Of a stretch of DNA of 5,362 nucleotides, positions 1 to 4,751 are shown piece by piece. Both the position numbers and the translations under genes were made by a program. This DNA comes from an uncultured Clostridia bacterium (GTDB lineage: Bacteria > Bacillota_A > Clostridia > Oscillospirales > Acutalibacteraceae): the NCBI GenBank assembly GCA_937891215.1, contig CALAEU010000056.1, positions 1 to 5,362 of the forward strand, given 5' to 3'. Positions within the stretch are counted from its first letter, which is position 1, and every line of letters begins with the position of its first letter. The notes below the pieces were generated by a model. It was not told the DNA's origin and did no database searches. It was given only the letters and a program-made list of their open reading frames with translations.

Positions 1-869
1 GAAATAATCCCCAACTCTCTGCCACCGTCTTTTATTGTGCCGAGTGCCGTTGTTGCAGGTAGTAAAATATTTGGTTTTATAAGTCTTATAATTGAAAGAT
101 AATACGCAGTTTCTTCTGCAGTACCCGATTTTTCATTTTTGAATGGTGTATCTTTCTGTGGTATAAACGGACCTATTCCACACATTTCCGGCGAAAATTT
201 TTCTATAAATTTAAACTCTTTTGCAATTATTTCAGGAGATTGATGTGGCGAACCAACCAAAAAACCCGAGCCTACCTGAAAGCCCAAGTCTTTCAAAACT
301 TTTAAGCACCTCATTCTATTGTCATAAGACATATTTTGTGGGTGAAGTTTTTCATAATGTGCTTTACAGATTGTTTCGTGCCTTAAAAGATAACGGTCTG
401 CACCTGCTTTTTTCATTTTTAAATAATCGGATTTTTGATATTCACCCAATGAAAGTGTTACTGCACAGTCAGGGTATTTCTCTTTAATTCTCTTTACAAT
501 ACCCGAAATATCATCTGCAGAAAATACACCCTCGCCACCTTGTAAAACAAAGGTACGAAAACCGAGTTTATAACCATTTTCGCAACAGGATAAAATATCT
601 GTTTCACTTAATTTATATCTTTCACAATTTTTATTAGAACATCTTATTCCGCAGTAGTAGCAATCGTTTTTACAGATATTACTTATTTCAATTAAACCAC
701 GCACAAAGATTTTATTCCCATAAACTTTTCTGCGGATATCATCTGCCTTTTGCCTTAAATACTCCGCCGTTTCTTCGTTACGATTCAGAATTAAAAATAA
801 GTATTCATCTTCACTTAAACAATGGTTTTCACTTAAAAATTCAATAATTCTTTTTGCTTTCTCTATCAT
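1..869 (-). CDS. hydE: [FeFe] hydrogenase H-cluster radical SAM maturase HydE (3' end beyond window)
   Basis: Radical SAM enzyme that acts with HydG and HydF to build the H-cluster of [FeFe] hydrogenase; HydE is linked to making the dithiomethylamine bridge. The frame is open from the ATG at 869 to the left edge, giving 289 residues of a family usually near 350. Visible signatures are the radical SAM cysteines CKNDCYYC (Cys66, Cys70, Cys73), LQGGE at 109-113, DRYLLRHET at 158-166, LHPQNM at 175-180, VGSGFLVGSP at 199-208, GIGPFIP at 231-237 with DTPF at 240-243, and LPATTALGTI at 270-279. This series is diagnostic of HydE rather than biotin synthase or PylB. The start overlaps the stop of the preceding gene (ATGA), so translation is probably coupled; its own Shine-Dalgarno is weak. 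The auxiliary cluster cysteines found near the C-terminus of some HydE proteins lie outside the window. Cys77 and Cys82 next to the cluster motif are extra cysteines. Confidence 0.95.
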   Translation of the reverse strand, partial: MIEKAKRIIEFLSENHCLSEDEYLFLILNRNEETAEYLRQKADDIRRKVYGNKIFVRGLIEISNICKNDCYYCGIRCSNKNCERYKLSETDILSCCENGYKLGFRTFVLQGGEGVFSADDISGIVKRIKEKYPDCAVTLSLGEYQKSDYLKMKKAGADRYLLRHETICKAHYEKLHPQNMSYDNRMRCLKVLKDLGFQVGSGFLVGSPHQSPEIIAKEFKFIEKFSPEMCGIGPFIPQKDTPFKNEKSGTAEETAYYLSIIRLIKPNILLPATTALGTIKDGGRELGII

Positions 870-1120
870 ACACTTACCACATTTGAATACGCAGTTTTTA
901 CACTTATTCCGTCAATCTTTCCGACCTTACCGGCGAGAGCTGAGATTTTATCTTGAGGAGCATCAATTGCTACAGAAACAATGTGAATTCCCTTTTCTCT
1001 GTAAGGAAGTCCCATTCTGCCAATAATAAAATTCCCATACTCGTGTAAAGTCTTATTTAATTCTTCAACAGACTCTGTATTTTCAACTATAATTGCTAAA
1101 ACTGCTACTCTTGTTTCCAT
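866..1120 (-). CDS. TM1266-type iron-only hydrogenase system putative regulator
   Basis: Small 84-residue protein of the family known from Thermotoga TM1266 (iron-only hydrogenase system regulator), almost always found beside hydE, hydF or hydG. It looks like a single compact alpha/beta (ACT/ferredoxin-like) domain: a first strand RVAVLAIIVEN (residues 4-14), a helix around SVEELNKTLHEYG, the family-typical IIGRMGLPYREKGIHIVSVAID in the middle, then a helix and strand ending in DGISVKTAYS. There is no helix-turn-helix, so direct DNA binding is unproven; regulation is inferred from the family name and context. The ATG at 1120 is chosen because AGGAG lies about 8 bases before it. A longer in-frame start at 1183 would translate through this Shine-Dalgarno and a GC-rich hairpin, so it is unlikely. 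The TGA stop overlaps the hydE ATG by 4 bases, giving one operon with this gene first. Confidence 0.9.
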   Translation of the reverse strand: METRVAVLAIIVENTESVEELNKTLHEYGNFIIGRMGLPYREKGIHIVSVAIDAPQDKISALAGKVGKIDGISVKTAYSNVVSV

Positions 1121-1132
1121 AATAAAAACTCC

Positions 1133-1160
1133 TAAAAAAATAAGCACCCGTTCGGGCGCC
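1133..1160 (-). promoter_or_regulatory. Terminator-like hairpin in the leader of the hyd operon
   Basis: On the minus strand GCGCCCG (1159-1153) pairs with CGGGTGC (1150-1144), with one G-T wobble; the innermost G-C probably stays open, giving about 6 bp and a 4-base loop. It is followed at once by TTATTTTTTT (1143-1134), then by AGGAG and the ATG of the regulator gene at 1120. A GC-rich stem plus U-run has the form of an intrinsic terminator, placed inside the 5' leader rather than after a gene. It could act as an attenuator or as an mRNA 5' structure controlling ribosome access. I see no clear alternative antiterminator stem and do not recognise a known riboswitch class. Confidence 0.6.
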
Positions 1161-1179
1161 ATAATATAAGACAATAAAA

Positions 1180-1198
1180 GCAATGCACACTACATTGC
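1180..1198 (-). promoter_or_regulatory. Small hairpin at the expected 5' end of the hyd transcript
   Basis: GCAATG (minus 1198-1193) pairs perfectly with CATTGC (1185-1180) around a 7-base loop, followed by TTTTATTG. It would begin within a few bases of the transcription start predicted from the extended -10 at 1209-1217. It may stabilise the 5' end or be part of a leader RNA together with the hairpin at 1144-1159. The 6-bp stem is short, so its importance is uncertain. Confidence 0.4.
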
Positions 1199-1208
1199 TC
1201 AATTCTTA

Positions 1209-1217
1209 ATTATAACA
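1209..1217 (-). promoter_or_regulatory. Extended -10 promoter of the hyd operon
   Basis: The minus strand reads TGTTATAAT, a perfect extended -10 (TG-N-TATAAT). No good -35 hexamer lies 16-18 bp upstream (the best are AGAATT or AAGAAT), which fits an extended -10 promoter or one needing an activator. Transcription would start near 1200-1203, giving a leader of about 80 bases before the ATG at 1120. Confidence 0.6.
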
Positions 1218-1252
1218 CCTTTCAGTCAGAAAATTCTTTATGTCAGGATTTG

Positions 1253-1284
1253 TAACTAAATTATAACTAAAATACAACTAAAAG
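1253..1284. repeat. Three 11-bp-phased TAACTAAA direct repeats
   Basis: TAACTAAATTA (1253-1263), TAACTAAAATA (1264-1274) and CAACTAAAAG (1275-1284) are tandem copies at a period of 11 bp, about one helical turn. They sit between the two divergent promoters, upstream of both. They may be binding sites for a regulator on one face of the helix, or A-tract-like curved upstream DNA. No regulator can be assigned. Confidence 0.55.
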
Positions 1285-1299
1285 TCAATAAATTTGACT
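1283..1299. promoter_or_regulatory. Dyad AGTCAA-N5-TTGACT next to the MATE promoter -35
   Basis: A perfect 6-bp inverted repeat, AGTCAA (1283-1288) and TTGACT (1294-1299), ends one base before the -35 hexamer of the MATE promoter. The position suits an operator. TTGACT itself resembles a -35 hexamer but lies 24 bp from the -10, too far for direct use. Confidence 0.4.
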
Positions 1300-1300
1300 A

Positions 1301-1329
1301 ATGACAAATTGATTTTTTAAGAGTATAAT
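1301..1329 (+). promoter_or_regulatory. Sigma-A promoter of the MATE gene
   Basis: ATGACA (1301-1306, five of six matches to TTGACA) is separated by exactly 17 bp from a perfect TATAAT (1324-1329). Transcription would start near 1336, leaving a short leader of about 23 bases with GAAAGGA before the ATG at 1359. Confidence 0.75.
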
Positions 1330-1358
1330 AAACGCAGATTTTTGAAAGGATTTAAAAA

Positions 1359-2705
1359 ATGGCTTCAAAATATTCTTTAGATATGACAAAAGGACCGTTT
1401 TTAAAGAAAATTTTAAGATTTTCTTTGCCCCTTGTGTTAACAGGTCTTTTACAGATGATTTATAACACCGCCGATGTAATTGTAGTTGGTCGTTTTGCAG
1501 GTGGTACTGCACTCGCGGCAGTCGGTGCGACAGGCTCACTTGTTCATCTTATATTAAATATATTTTTAGGTATGTCAATGGGTTCAGGTGTTATGACCGC
1601 AAAATATATTGGTGCTAAAGATGAAGATTCAGTAAAAAGATGCGTTCACTCCGCTATGCTTTTAAGCATTTTAAGTGGTATTTTTGTTGCTATCTTTGGT
1701 TTTGTTTTTTCTGAACAACTTCTTGTTATGATGGATTCACCTGAAGATGTTTTACCACTTTCTAAACTCTATTTACAAATATTCTTTTTAGGTGCCCCGG
1801 CGGGTATGGTCTTTAACTTCGGTGCAAGTATAGTAAGAGCAACTGGTGACACTAAAAAACCACTCTTGATTCTTTCGCTTTCAGGCATTGTAAATATTGT
1901 TCTTAATTTAATTCTTGTCATTAAATTTAATATGAGCGTTGCAGGTGTTGCTATTGCTACAATAGTTTCACAATATATCTCGGCAGTTATAATAGTTATT
2001 GTTCTTTTAAAAATGAAAAATGCCTGCAAATTGGATTTTAAAAAATTGCGTTTTCATAAAGAAGAACTTAAAAGAATTCTTTATGTTGGTATTCCTGCAG
2101 GTATTCAGAATTCACTCTTTTCAGTTTCAAATGTTATAATTCAGACAACTGTCAATTCATTCGGCTCAGTTGCAATGGCAGGTATTGCAGCAAGTTCAAA
2201 TATTGACTCGCTGATTTACACCTGTACAAATGCAGTTTCACAAACGACAATGACCTTCTCTTCACAAAACTACGGTGCAAAAAAATACGAGAATTTTAAC
2301 AAAATTTATTTCCGTTGTGTTTTGCTGACAATTGTAATCGGTGGTGGGATGGGTGCTTTAGGTGTTGTGTTTAAAGATTTTCTTGTAGGCATTTTCTCAA
2401 CAGACCCTGCAGTTATTGAAATCGGTGCCCAAAGATTAACGCTTATTTTACCATTCTATTTCTTCTGTTCACTTATGGATGTAGGTGCAGGTCAATTAAG
2501 GGGTATGGGTAAATCTGTTTTACCAATGTTGGTTTCTCTCTTAGGTGGTTGCGGACTTCGTCTTCTCTGGATTTTCGTATTCTTCCCTAAAAACCCTACA
2601 CTTATATACCTTTACTATGCGTACCCGATTTCGTGGACGATTACATTTGTAGTGCTTTTTGTTTGTTACTTTATAGTAAGGAAGCAGATAATTAAGAAAA
2701 ATTAA
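1359..2705 (+). CDS. MATE family multidrug/toxin efflux transporter
   Basis: Inner-membrane antiporter of the MATE (MatE) family, which exports organic cations, drugs or metabolites using a Na+ or H+ gradient; the substrate cannot be told here. At 448 residues it has the usual family length and a run of about 12 hydrophobic segments. The two-lobe internal repeat is visible: KYIGAKDED (82-90) matches QNYGAKKYE (303-311), and R160-ATG-DTKKP168 matches R381-GMG-KSVLP389, both cytoplasmic-loop positions of the family. The N-terminal stretch after residue 14 (ILRFSLPLVLTGLLQMIYNTADVIVVG) is typical of the first two helices. GAAAGGA lies about 8 bases before the ATG, and a 17-bp-spaced sigma-A promoter lies just upstream. 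It diverges from the hyd operon, so the dyad and repeats in the shared intergenic region may affect both. No strong terminator follows, so some read-through into the XRE gene is likely. Confidence 0.95.
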   Translation: MASKYSLDMTKGPFLKKILRFSLPLVLTGLLQMIYNTADVIVVGRFAGGTALAAVGATGSLVHLILNIFLGMSMGSGVMTAKYIGAKDEDSVKRCVHSAMLLSILSGIFVAIFGFVFSEQLLVMMDSPEDVLPLSKLYLQIFFLGAPAGMVFNFGASIVRATGDTKKPLLILSLSGIVNIVLNLILVIKFNMSVAGVAIATIVSQYISAVIIVIVLLKMKNACKLDFKKLRFHKEELKRILYVGIPAGIQNSLFSVSNVIIQTTVNSFGSVAMAGIAASSNIDSLIYTCTNAVSQTTMTFSSQNYGAKKYENFNKIYFRCVLLTIVIGGGMGALGVVFKDFLVGIFSTDPAVIEIGAQRLTLILPFYFFCSLMDVGAGQLRGMGKSVLPMLVSLLGGCGLRLLWIFVFFPKNPTLIYLYYAYPISWTITFVVLFVCYFIVRKQIIKKN

Positions 2706-2778
2706 CAGTAGTTGCGTAATAGTTGGTGGTGCAACCAAAGTGATTTTGATATAATCACCTTAGAAAGGAGGTTGCTCT
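2706..2778 (+). promoter_or_regulatory. Extended -10 promoter of the XRE membrane protein gene, with small hairpins
   Basis: TGATATAAT at 2747-2755 is a perfect extended -10 (TG-N-TATAAT); the -35 region is weak. The -10 lies within an inverted repeat, GTGATT (2740-2745) and AATCAC (2753-2758), which could be an operator. GTTGC (2711-2715) can pair with GCAAC (2731-2735) as a weak hairpin after the MATE stop, without a T-run. AGAAAGGAGG at 2762-2771 is a near-ideal ribosome binding site 7 bases before the ATG at 2779. Confidence 0.55.
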
Positions 2779-3141
2779 ATGACCAATTCTTCCAATATAA
2801 CAATAATTGGACCTTTAGTTATTGTTATTTCTTTATTAGTTATCAGTGTTTTATGTTACTTGATTTATTTATGCATTAAAGCTTTGAAAAAGTATATTAG
2901 AACGAAGCCAATTAGAGAAGAAAAAGCGGAGAACACAAAAACACTTGCTGTAATTTTGAAGGAGTATCGTATAAAGTGCAATATGACACAGGAATTTGTA
3001 GCAGAATCTTTGGGTGTAAGCAGACAAGCTGTTTCAAAATGGGAAACAGGCTCTTCTGAACCAAGCACTTCAAATTTAATAGCTATTTCAAAATTATATA
3101 ATGTATCAGCTGAAGAAATATTAAAAGAAATAATTAAATAG
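2779..3141 (+). CDS. Membrane-anchored XRE/Cro-type helix-turn-helix protein
   Basis: A 120-residue protein in two parts. Residues 7-33 form one long hydrophobic helix (ITIIGPLVIVISLLVISVLC and on), followed by a basic stretch, KALKKYIRTKPIR (34-46), which by the positive-inside rule puts the C-terminus in the cytoplasm. Residues 55-116 are a complete HTH_3 domain: LAVILKEYR, then MTQEFVAESLGVSRQAVSKWETG (69-91, with recognition helix about 81-89), then the supporting helix ending ISKLYNVSAEEIL. The DNA-binding domain is therefore tethered to the membrane by its N-terminus, the reverse of the more familiar XRE proteins with a C-terminal membrane tail. The near-perfect Shine-Dalgarno supports this start; no internal start would leave a whole HTH without the helix. 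It follows the MATE gene by 73 bp on the same strand and has its own promoter-like sequence. The targets are unknown; its own promoter and the MATE promoter are the obvious guesses. Confidence 0.85.
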   Translation: MTNSSNITIIGPLVIVISLLVISVLCYLIYLCIKALKKYIRTKPIREEKAENTKTLAVILKEYRIKCNMTQEFVAESLGVSRQAVSKWETGSSEPSTSNLIAISKLYNVSAEEILKEIIK

Positions 3142-3176
3142 GCTACAGATAGTTTTATTTTAATTATACTATATAC

Positions 3177-3220
3177 AAAAACTCACCATAGGCTCGTAAT
3201 GAACCTGTGGTGAGTTTTTT
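3177..3220. terminator. Bidirectional intrinsic terminator T1
   Basis: ACTCACCATAGG (3181-3192) pairs with CCTGTGGTGAGT (3204-3215) over 12 bp with one T-G wobble and an 11-base loop. A-run 3177-3181 and T-run 3215-3220 flank it, so it can stop transcripts from both strands: the XRE gene from the left and the ATPase gene from the right. It is closely related in sequence and loop to the terminator at 4574-4618. Confidence 0.9.
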
Positions 3221-3236
3221 AGTAATATTCTACTAG

Positions 3237-3270
3237 CCAAAATTAACATTTTTTCAATTTTGGGAAATAG
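3237..3270. repeat. 34-bp palindromic repeat, copy 1 (just after the ATPase stop)
   Basis: CCAAAATT (3237-3244) and AATTTTGG (3256-3263) form an 8-bp inverted repeat around an 11-base centre, and the element runs on as GAAATAG to 3270. Aligned in the same orientation it matches 4505-4538 at 30 of 34 positions; all four differences are transitions. It ends one base before the stop codon of the ATPase gene (3272-3274). It has no T-run of its own. Confidence 0.85.
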
Positions 3271-3271
3271 C

Positions 3272-4465
3272 CTATTCTCTCAATAACCAATCCGCCACAT
3301 CCACGATTTTAACACCCTCATATTGATATTCAGGGTTTCTTGTTCGCGCTATAACCATTTTAGGATAGGCATCTTTTATTTTTAATAGAGGTTCTACCTC
3401 TCGTTTAAAAGTTTCTGGCAAAGTTATATTATCCGATACCTGAATATAAATTTTTTCACTTCTTTTAACAGCTACGAAATCAATTTCTTTTTTATATAAA
3501 ACACCAATATAAACCTCGTAACCTCGTCTTAACAATTCCATAGCAACGATATTTTCTATCACTCTGCCACTATCTAAGTTTTTAGTCCCAAGTTTTGCAT
3601 AACGGAATGTATGGTCGCTTAAATAATATTTGTCGTTTGTGGAAAGATATTTTTTCCCTTTAATATCGTATCTGCGGAATTTGTAAAAAGCAAATGCATT
3701 GCAAAGATAGTTTAAGTAATTACCAACTGTCTTATGATTTATTTTATCCTTGTTAGATGTGAGTGTATCTGTAATGCTTCTTGCTGAAGTTAAATTGGAT
3801 ACATTATCCATTAAAAATTGTGAAATGCTGTCCATTAAATTAGGGCTTTTGATATTATACTTTTGTCTTATATCTCTTAAAATCAAAGTATCAAAAACAT
3901 TTTCTATATAATCCAATTTATCTTCTTGTTCTTTATACAGGTAAGAACCCGCCATACCGCCCTCAAGCATATAGTTATCAAAAGCTGTATATTTATCGGT
4001 AAAACCGAAGTAATTAATATATTCAGCAAAAGAAAACGGATACACCTTAATTTCAAAAGTTCTGCCAGTAAATAATGTTGCTAAGTCTGAGCTGAGCAAA
4101 AATGCATTTGAACCAGTGATATAAATATCATACATTTCGGTTGCATGTAAATTGTTAATGCATAATTCAAAGTTATCACACATTTGTATTTCATCAATTA
4201 AAACGAAATTTTCTTTACCATCTATAAAGTTATTTTCAATATACTCATTAAGAGATGTGTATTCTTTTAATTTATCGTACTTAGATAGATTAAAATTAAT
4301 GTGAATAATATTGGAGTTGGGAATATTTTTTTCTACATAAATTTTGAAAGCTTCCAAGAGCTTTGATTTGCCTGAACGTCTCACACCTGTTAAAACTTTG
4401 ATATCCGGGGTTCCAATTACATTTATCATTTTATTAAGGTAGTGGCTTCGTTCAATTAACTTCAT
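3272..4465 (-). CDS. AAA_14/DUF4143 ATP-binding protein
   Basis: P-loop ATPase of the AAA_14 plus DUF4143 architecture, about 397 residues, a normal length for the family. Its biological role is not established. Numbered from the ATG at 4465: Walker A GVRRSGKS at 27-34, Walker B FVLIDE at 87-92 (Asp91, Glu92), a sensor-like TGSN at 117-120, TGR at 133-135 and the family-typical PFSFAEY at 143-149. The C-terminal part contains GRVIEN (300-305), EIDFV (327-331) and YIQVS (340-344), resembling the core of a restriction-endonuclease-like fold with the expected lysine replaced. The ATG at 4465 is preferred over an in-frame GTG at 4474 because the GTG is part of the ribosome binding site GAGGTG. 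No membrane segment is seen. It is a single gene between two terminators, T1 and T2, and between two 34-bp repeats, so it is its own transcription unit and may be a recently acquired cassette. No toxin, antitoxin or transposase lies beside it. Confidence 0.9.
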   Translation of the reverse strand: MKLIERSHYLNKMINVIGTPDIKVLTGVRRSGKSKLLEAFKIYVEKNIPNSNIIHINFNLSKYDKLKEYTSLNEYIENNFIDGKENFVLIDEIQMCDNFELCINNLHATEMYDIYITGSNAFLLSSDLATLFTGRTFEIKVYPFSFAEYINYFGFTDKYTAFDNYMLEGGMAGSYLYKEQEDKLDYIENVFDTLILRDIRQKYNIKSPNLMDSISQFLMDNVSNLTSARSITDTLTSNKDKINHKTVGNYLNYLCNAFAFYKFRRYDIKGKKYLSTNDKYYLSDHTFRYAKLGTKNLDSGRVIENIVAMELLRRGYEVYIGVLYKKEIDFVAVKRSEKIYIQVSDNITLPETFKREVEPLLKIKDAYPKMVIARTRNPEYQYEGVKIVDVADWLLRE

Positions 4466-4485
4466 AAAATTCACCTCGCAAGATT

Positions 4486-4514
4486 AGTATATCACGCTTA
4501 CTTCCCAAAATCAA
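4486..4514 (-). promoter_or_regulatory. Promoter of the ATPase gene, overlapped by the palindrome
   Basis: On the minus strand TTGATT (4514-4509) and TATACT (4491-4486) are spaced by 17 bp, and TGA before the -10 makes it an extended -10 as well. The left arm of the palindrome at 4500-4536 covers the spacer and part of the -35, so a protein bound there would block RNA polymerase. Transcription would begin near 4479, leaving a leader of only about 14 bases that contains the ribosome binding site GAGGTG. Confidence 0.7.
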
Positions 4515-4538
4515 TATTTTTTTAATTTTGGGAAGTAG
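4500..4538. repeat. 34-bp palindromic repeat, copy 2 (operator-like, in the ATPase promoter)
   Basis: ACTTCCCAAAAT (4500-4511) and ATTTTGGGAAGT (4525-4536) form a perfect 12-bp inverted repeat around a 13-base AT-rich centre. Positions 4505-4538 match copy 1 at 3237-3270 in 30 of 34 bases, including the centre. It overlaps the -35 and spacer of the ATPase promoter, which fits an operator. As RNA or single-stranded DNA it would also make a stable hairpin. Confidence 0.85.
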
Positions 4539-4573
4539 AACTGATGTTTTTAGCATTATTAAACGATGCAGAA

Positions 4574-4618
4574 AAACTCACCATAGACTCGAAAGAATCT
4601 ATGGTGAGTTTGTTTTTT
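4574..4618. terminator. Bidirectional intrinsic terminator T2
   Basis: AAACTCACCATAGA (4574-4587) pairs perfectly with TCTATGGTGAGTTT (4598-4611). The loop can close further as TC-GAAA-GA, a GNRA tetraloop. TTTGTTTTTT follows on the plus strand, and a T-run from the A's at 4572-4576 follows on the minus strand. On the minus strand it lies downstream of groEL and probably ends that transcript before the ATPase promoter. Stem and loop resemble T1 at 3177-3220 in the same orientation. Confidence 0.9.
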
Positions 4619-4638
4619 ATAAATTTGTGATAAACGAT

Positions 4639-4751
4639 TATTAATCATAATAAGTTTTGATGCAGAAGGCTTTTTCTTCACCCCGAAGGCGTACACAGGT
4701 ACGTCGAGTGGGTGAAGAAATGACTTATGCGCAAAAATTATATGATTAATA
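4639..4751. repeat. 113-bp imperfect palindrome overlapping the groEL stop codon
   Basis: Four nested parts pair. The outer stem is TATTAATCATA (4639-4649) with TATGATTAATA (4741-4751), 11 bp perfect. A middle part is imperfect (TAAGTTTTG on one side, CAAAAATTA on the other). The inner stem is TTTCTTCACCC (4673-4683) with GGGTGAAGAAA (4710-4720), 11 bp perfect. The tip is GGCGTAC (4688-4694) with GTACGTC (4699-4705) and loop ACAG. The right outer arm contains the TAA stop of groEL. It could be a palindromic miniature element or a structured 3' end of the groEL mRNA. There is no T-run directly after it. Confidence 0.75.

Noticed and set aside
221..487. Open frame of 88 codons on the plus strand
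   Set aside because: It lies wholly inside hydE on the other strand, has no ribosome binding site and resembles no known protein.
1121..1183. Longer N-terminus for the TM1266-type regulator, starting at 1183
   Set aside because: The added 21 codons cover the leader hairpin, the U-run and the AGGAG site; the family domain begins at the ATG at 1120.
1285..1539. Minus-strand open frame of 84 codons
   Set aside because: It runs antisense to the MATE start and its promoter; low-complexity Leu/Lys/Phe content, no ribosome binding site.
3159..3176. TATAAT/TATACT-like boxes on both strands after the XRE gene
   Set aside because: AT-rich sequence with no matching -35; on the plus strand a start here would run straight into terminator T1.
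4466..4474. GTG start for the ATPase gene
   Set aside because: This GTG is the end of the Shine-Dalgarno GAGGTG that serves the ATG at 4465 at a normal spacing.
3177..4618. CRISPR array or tRNA-like structure from the repeated palindromes
   Set aside because: Only two copies of each repeat, separated by a whole gene, with no spacer series; no cloverleaf or CCA end.
4673..4720. Intrinsic terminator for groEL at the inner hairpin
   Set aside because: On the minus strand the stem is followed by AAGCC, not by a T-run; T2 further downstream is the convincing terminator.
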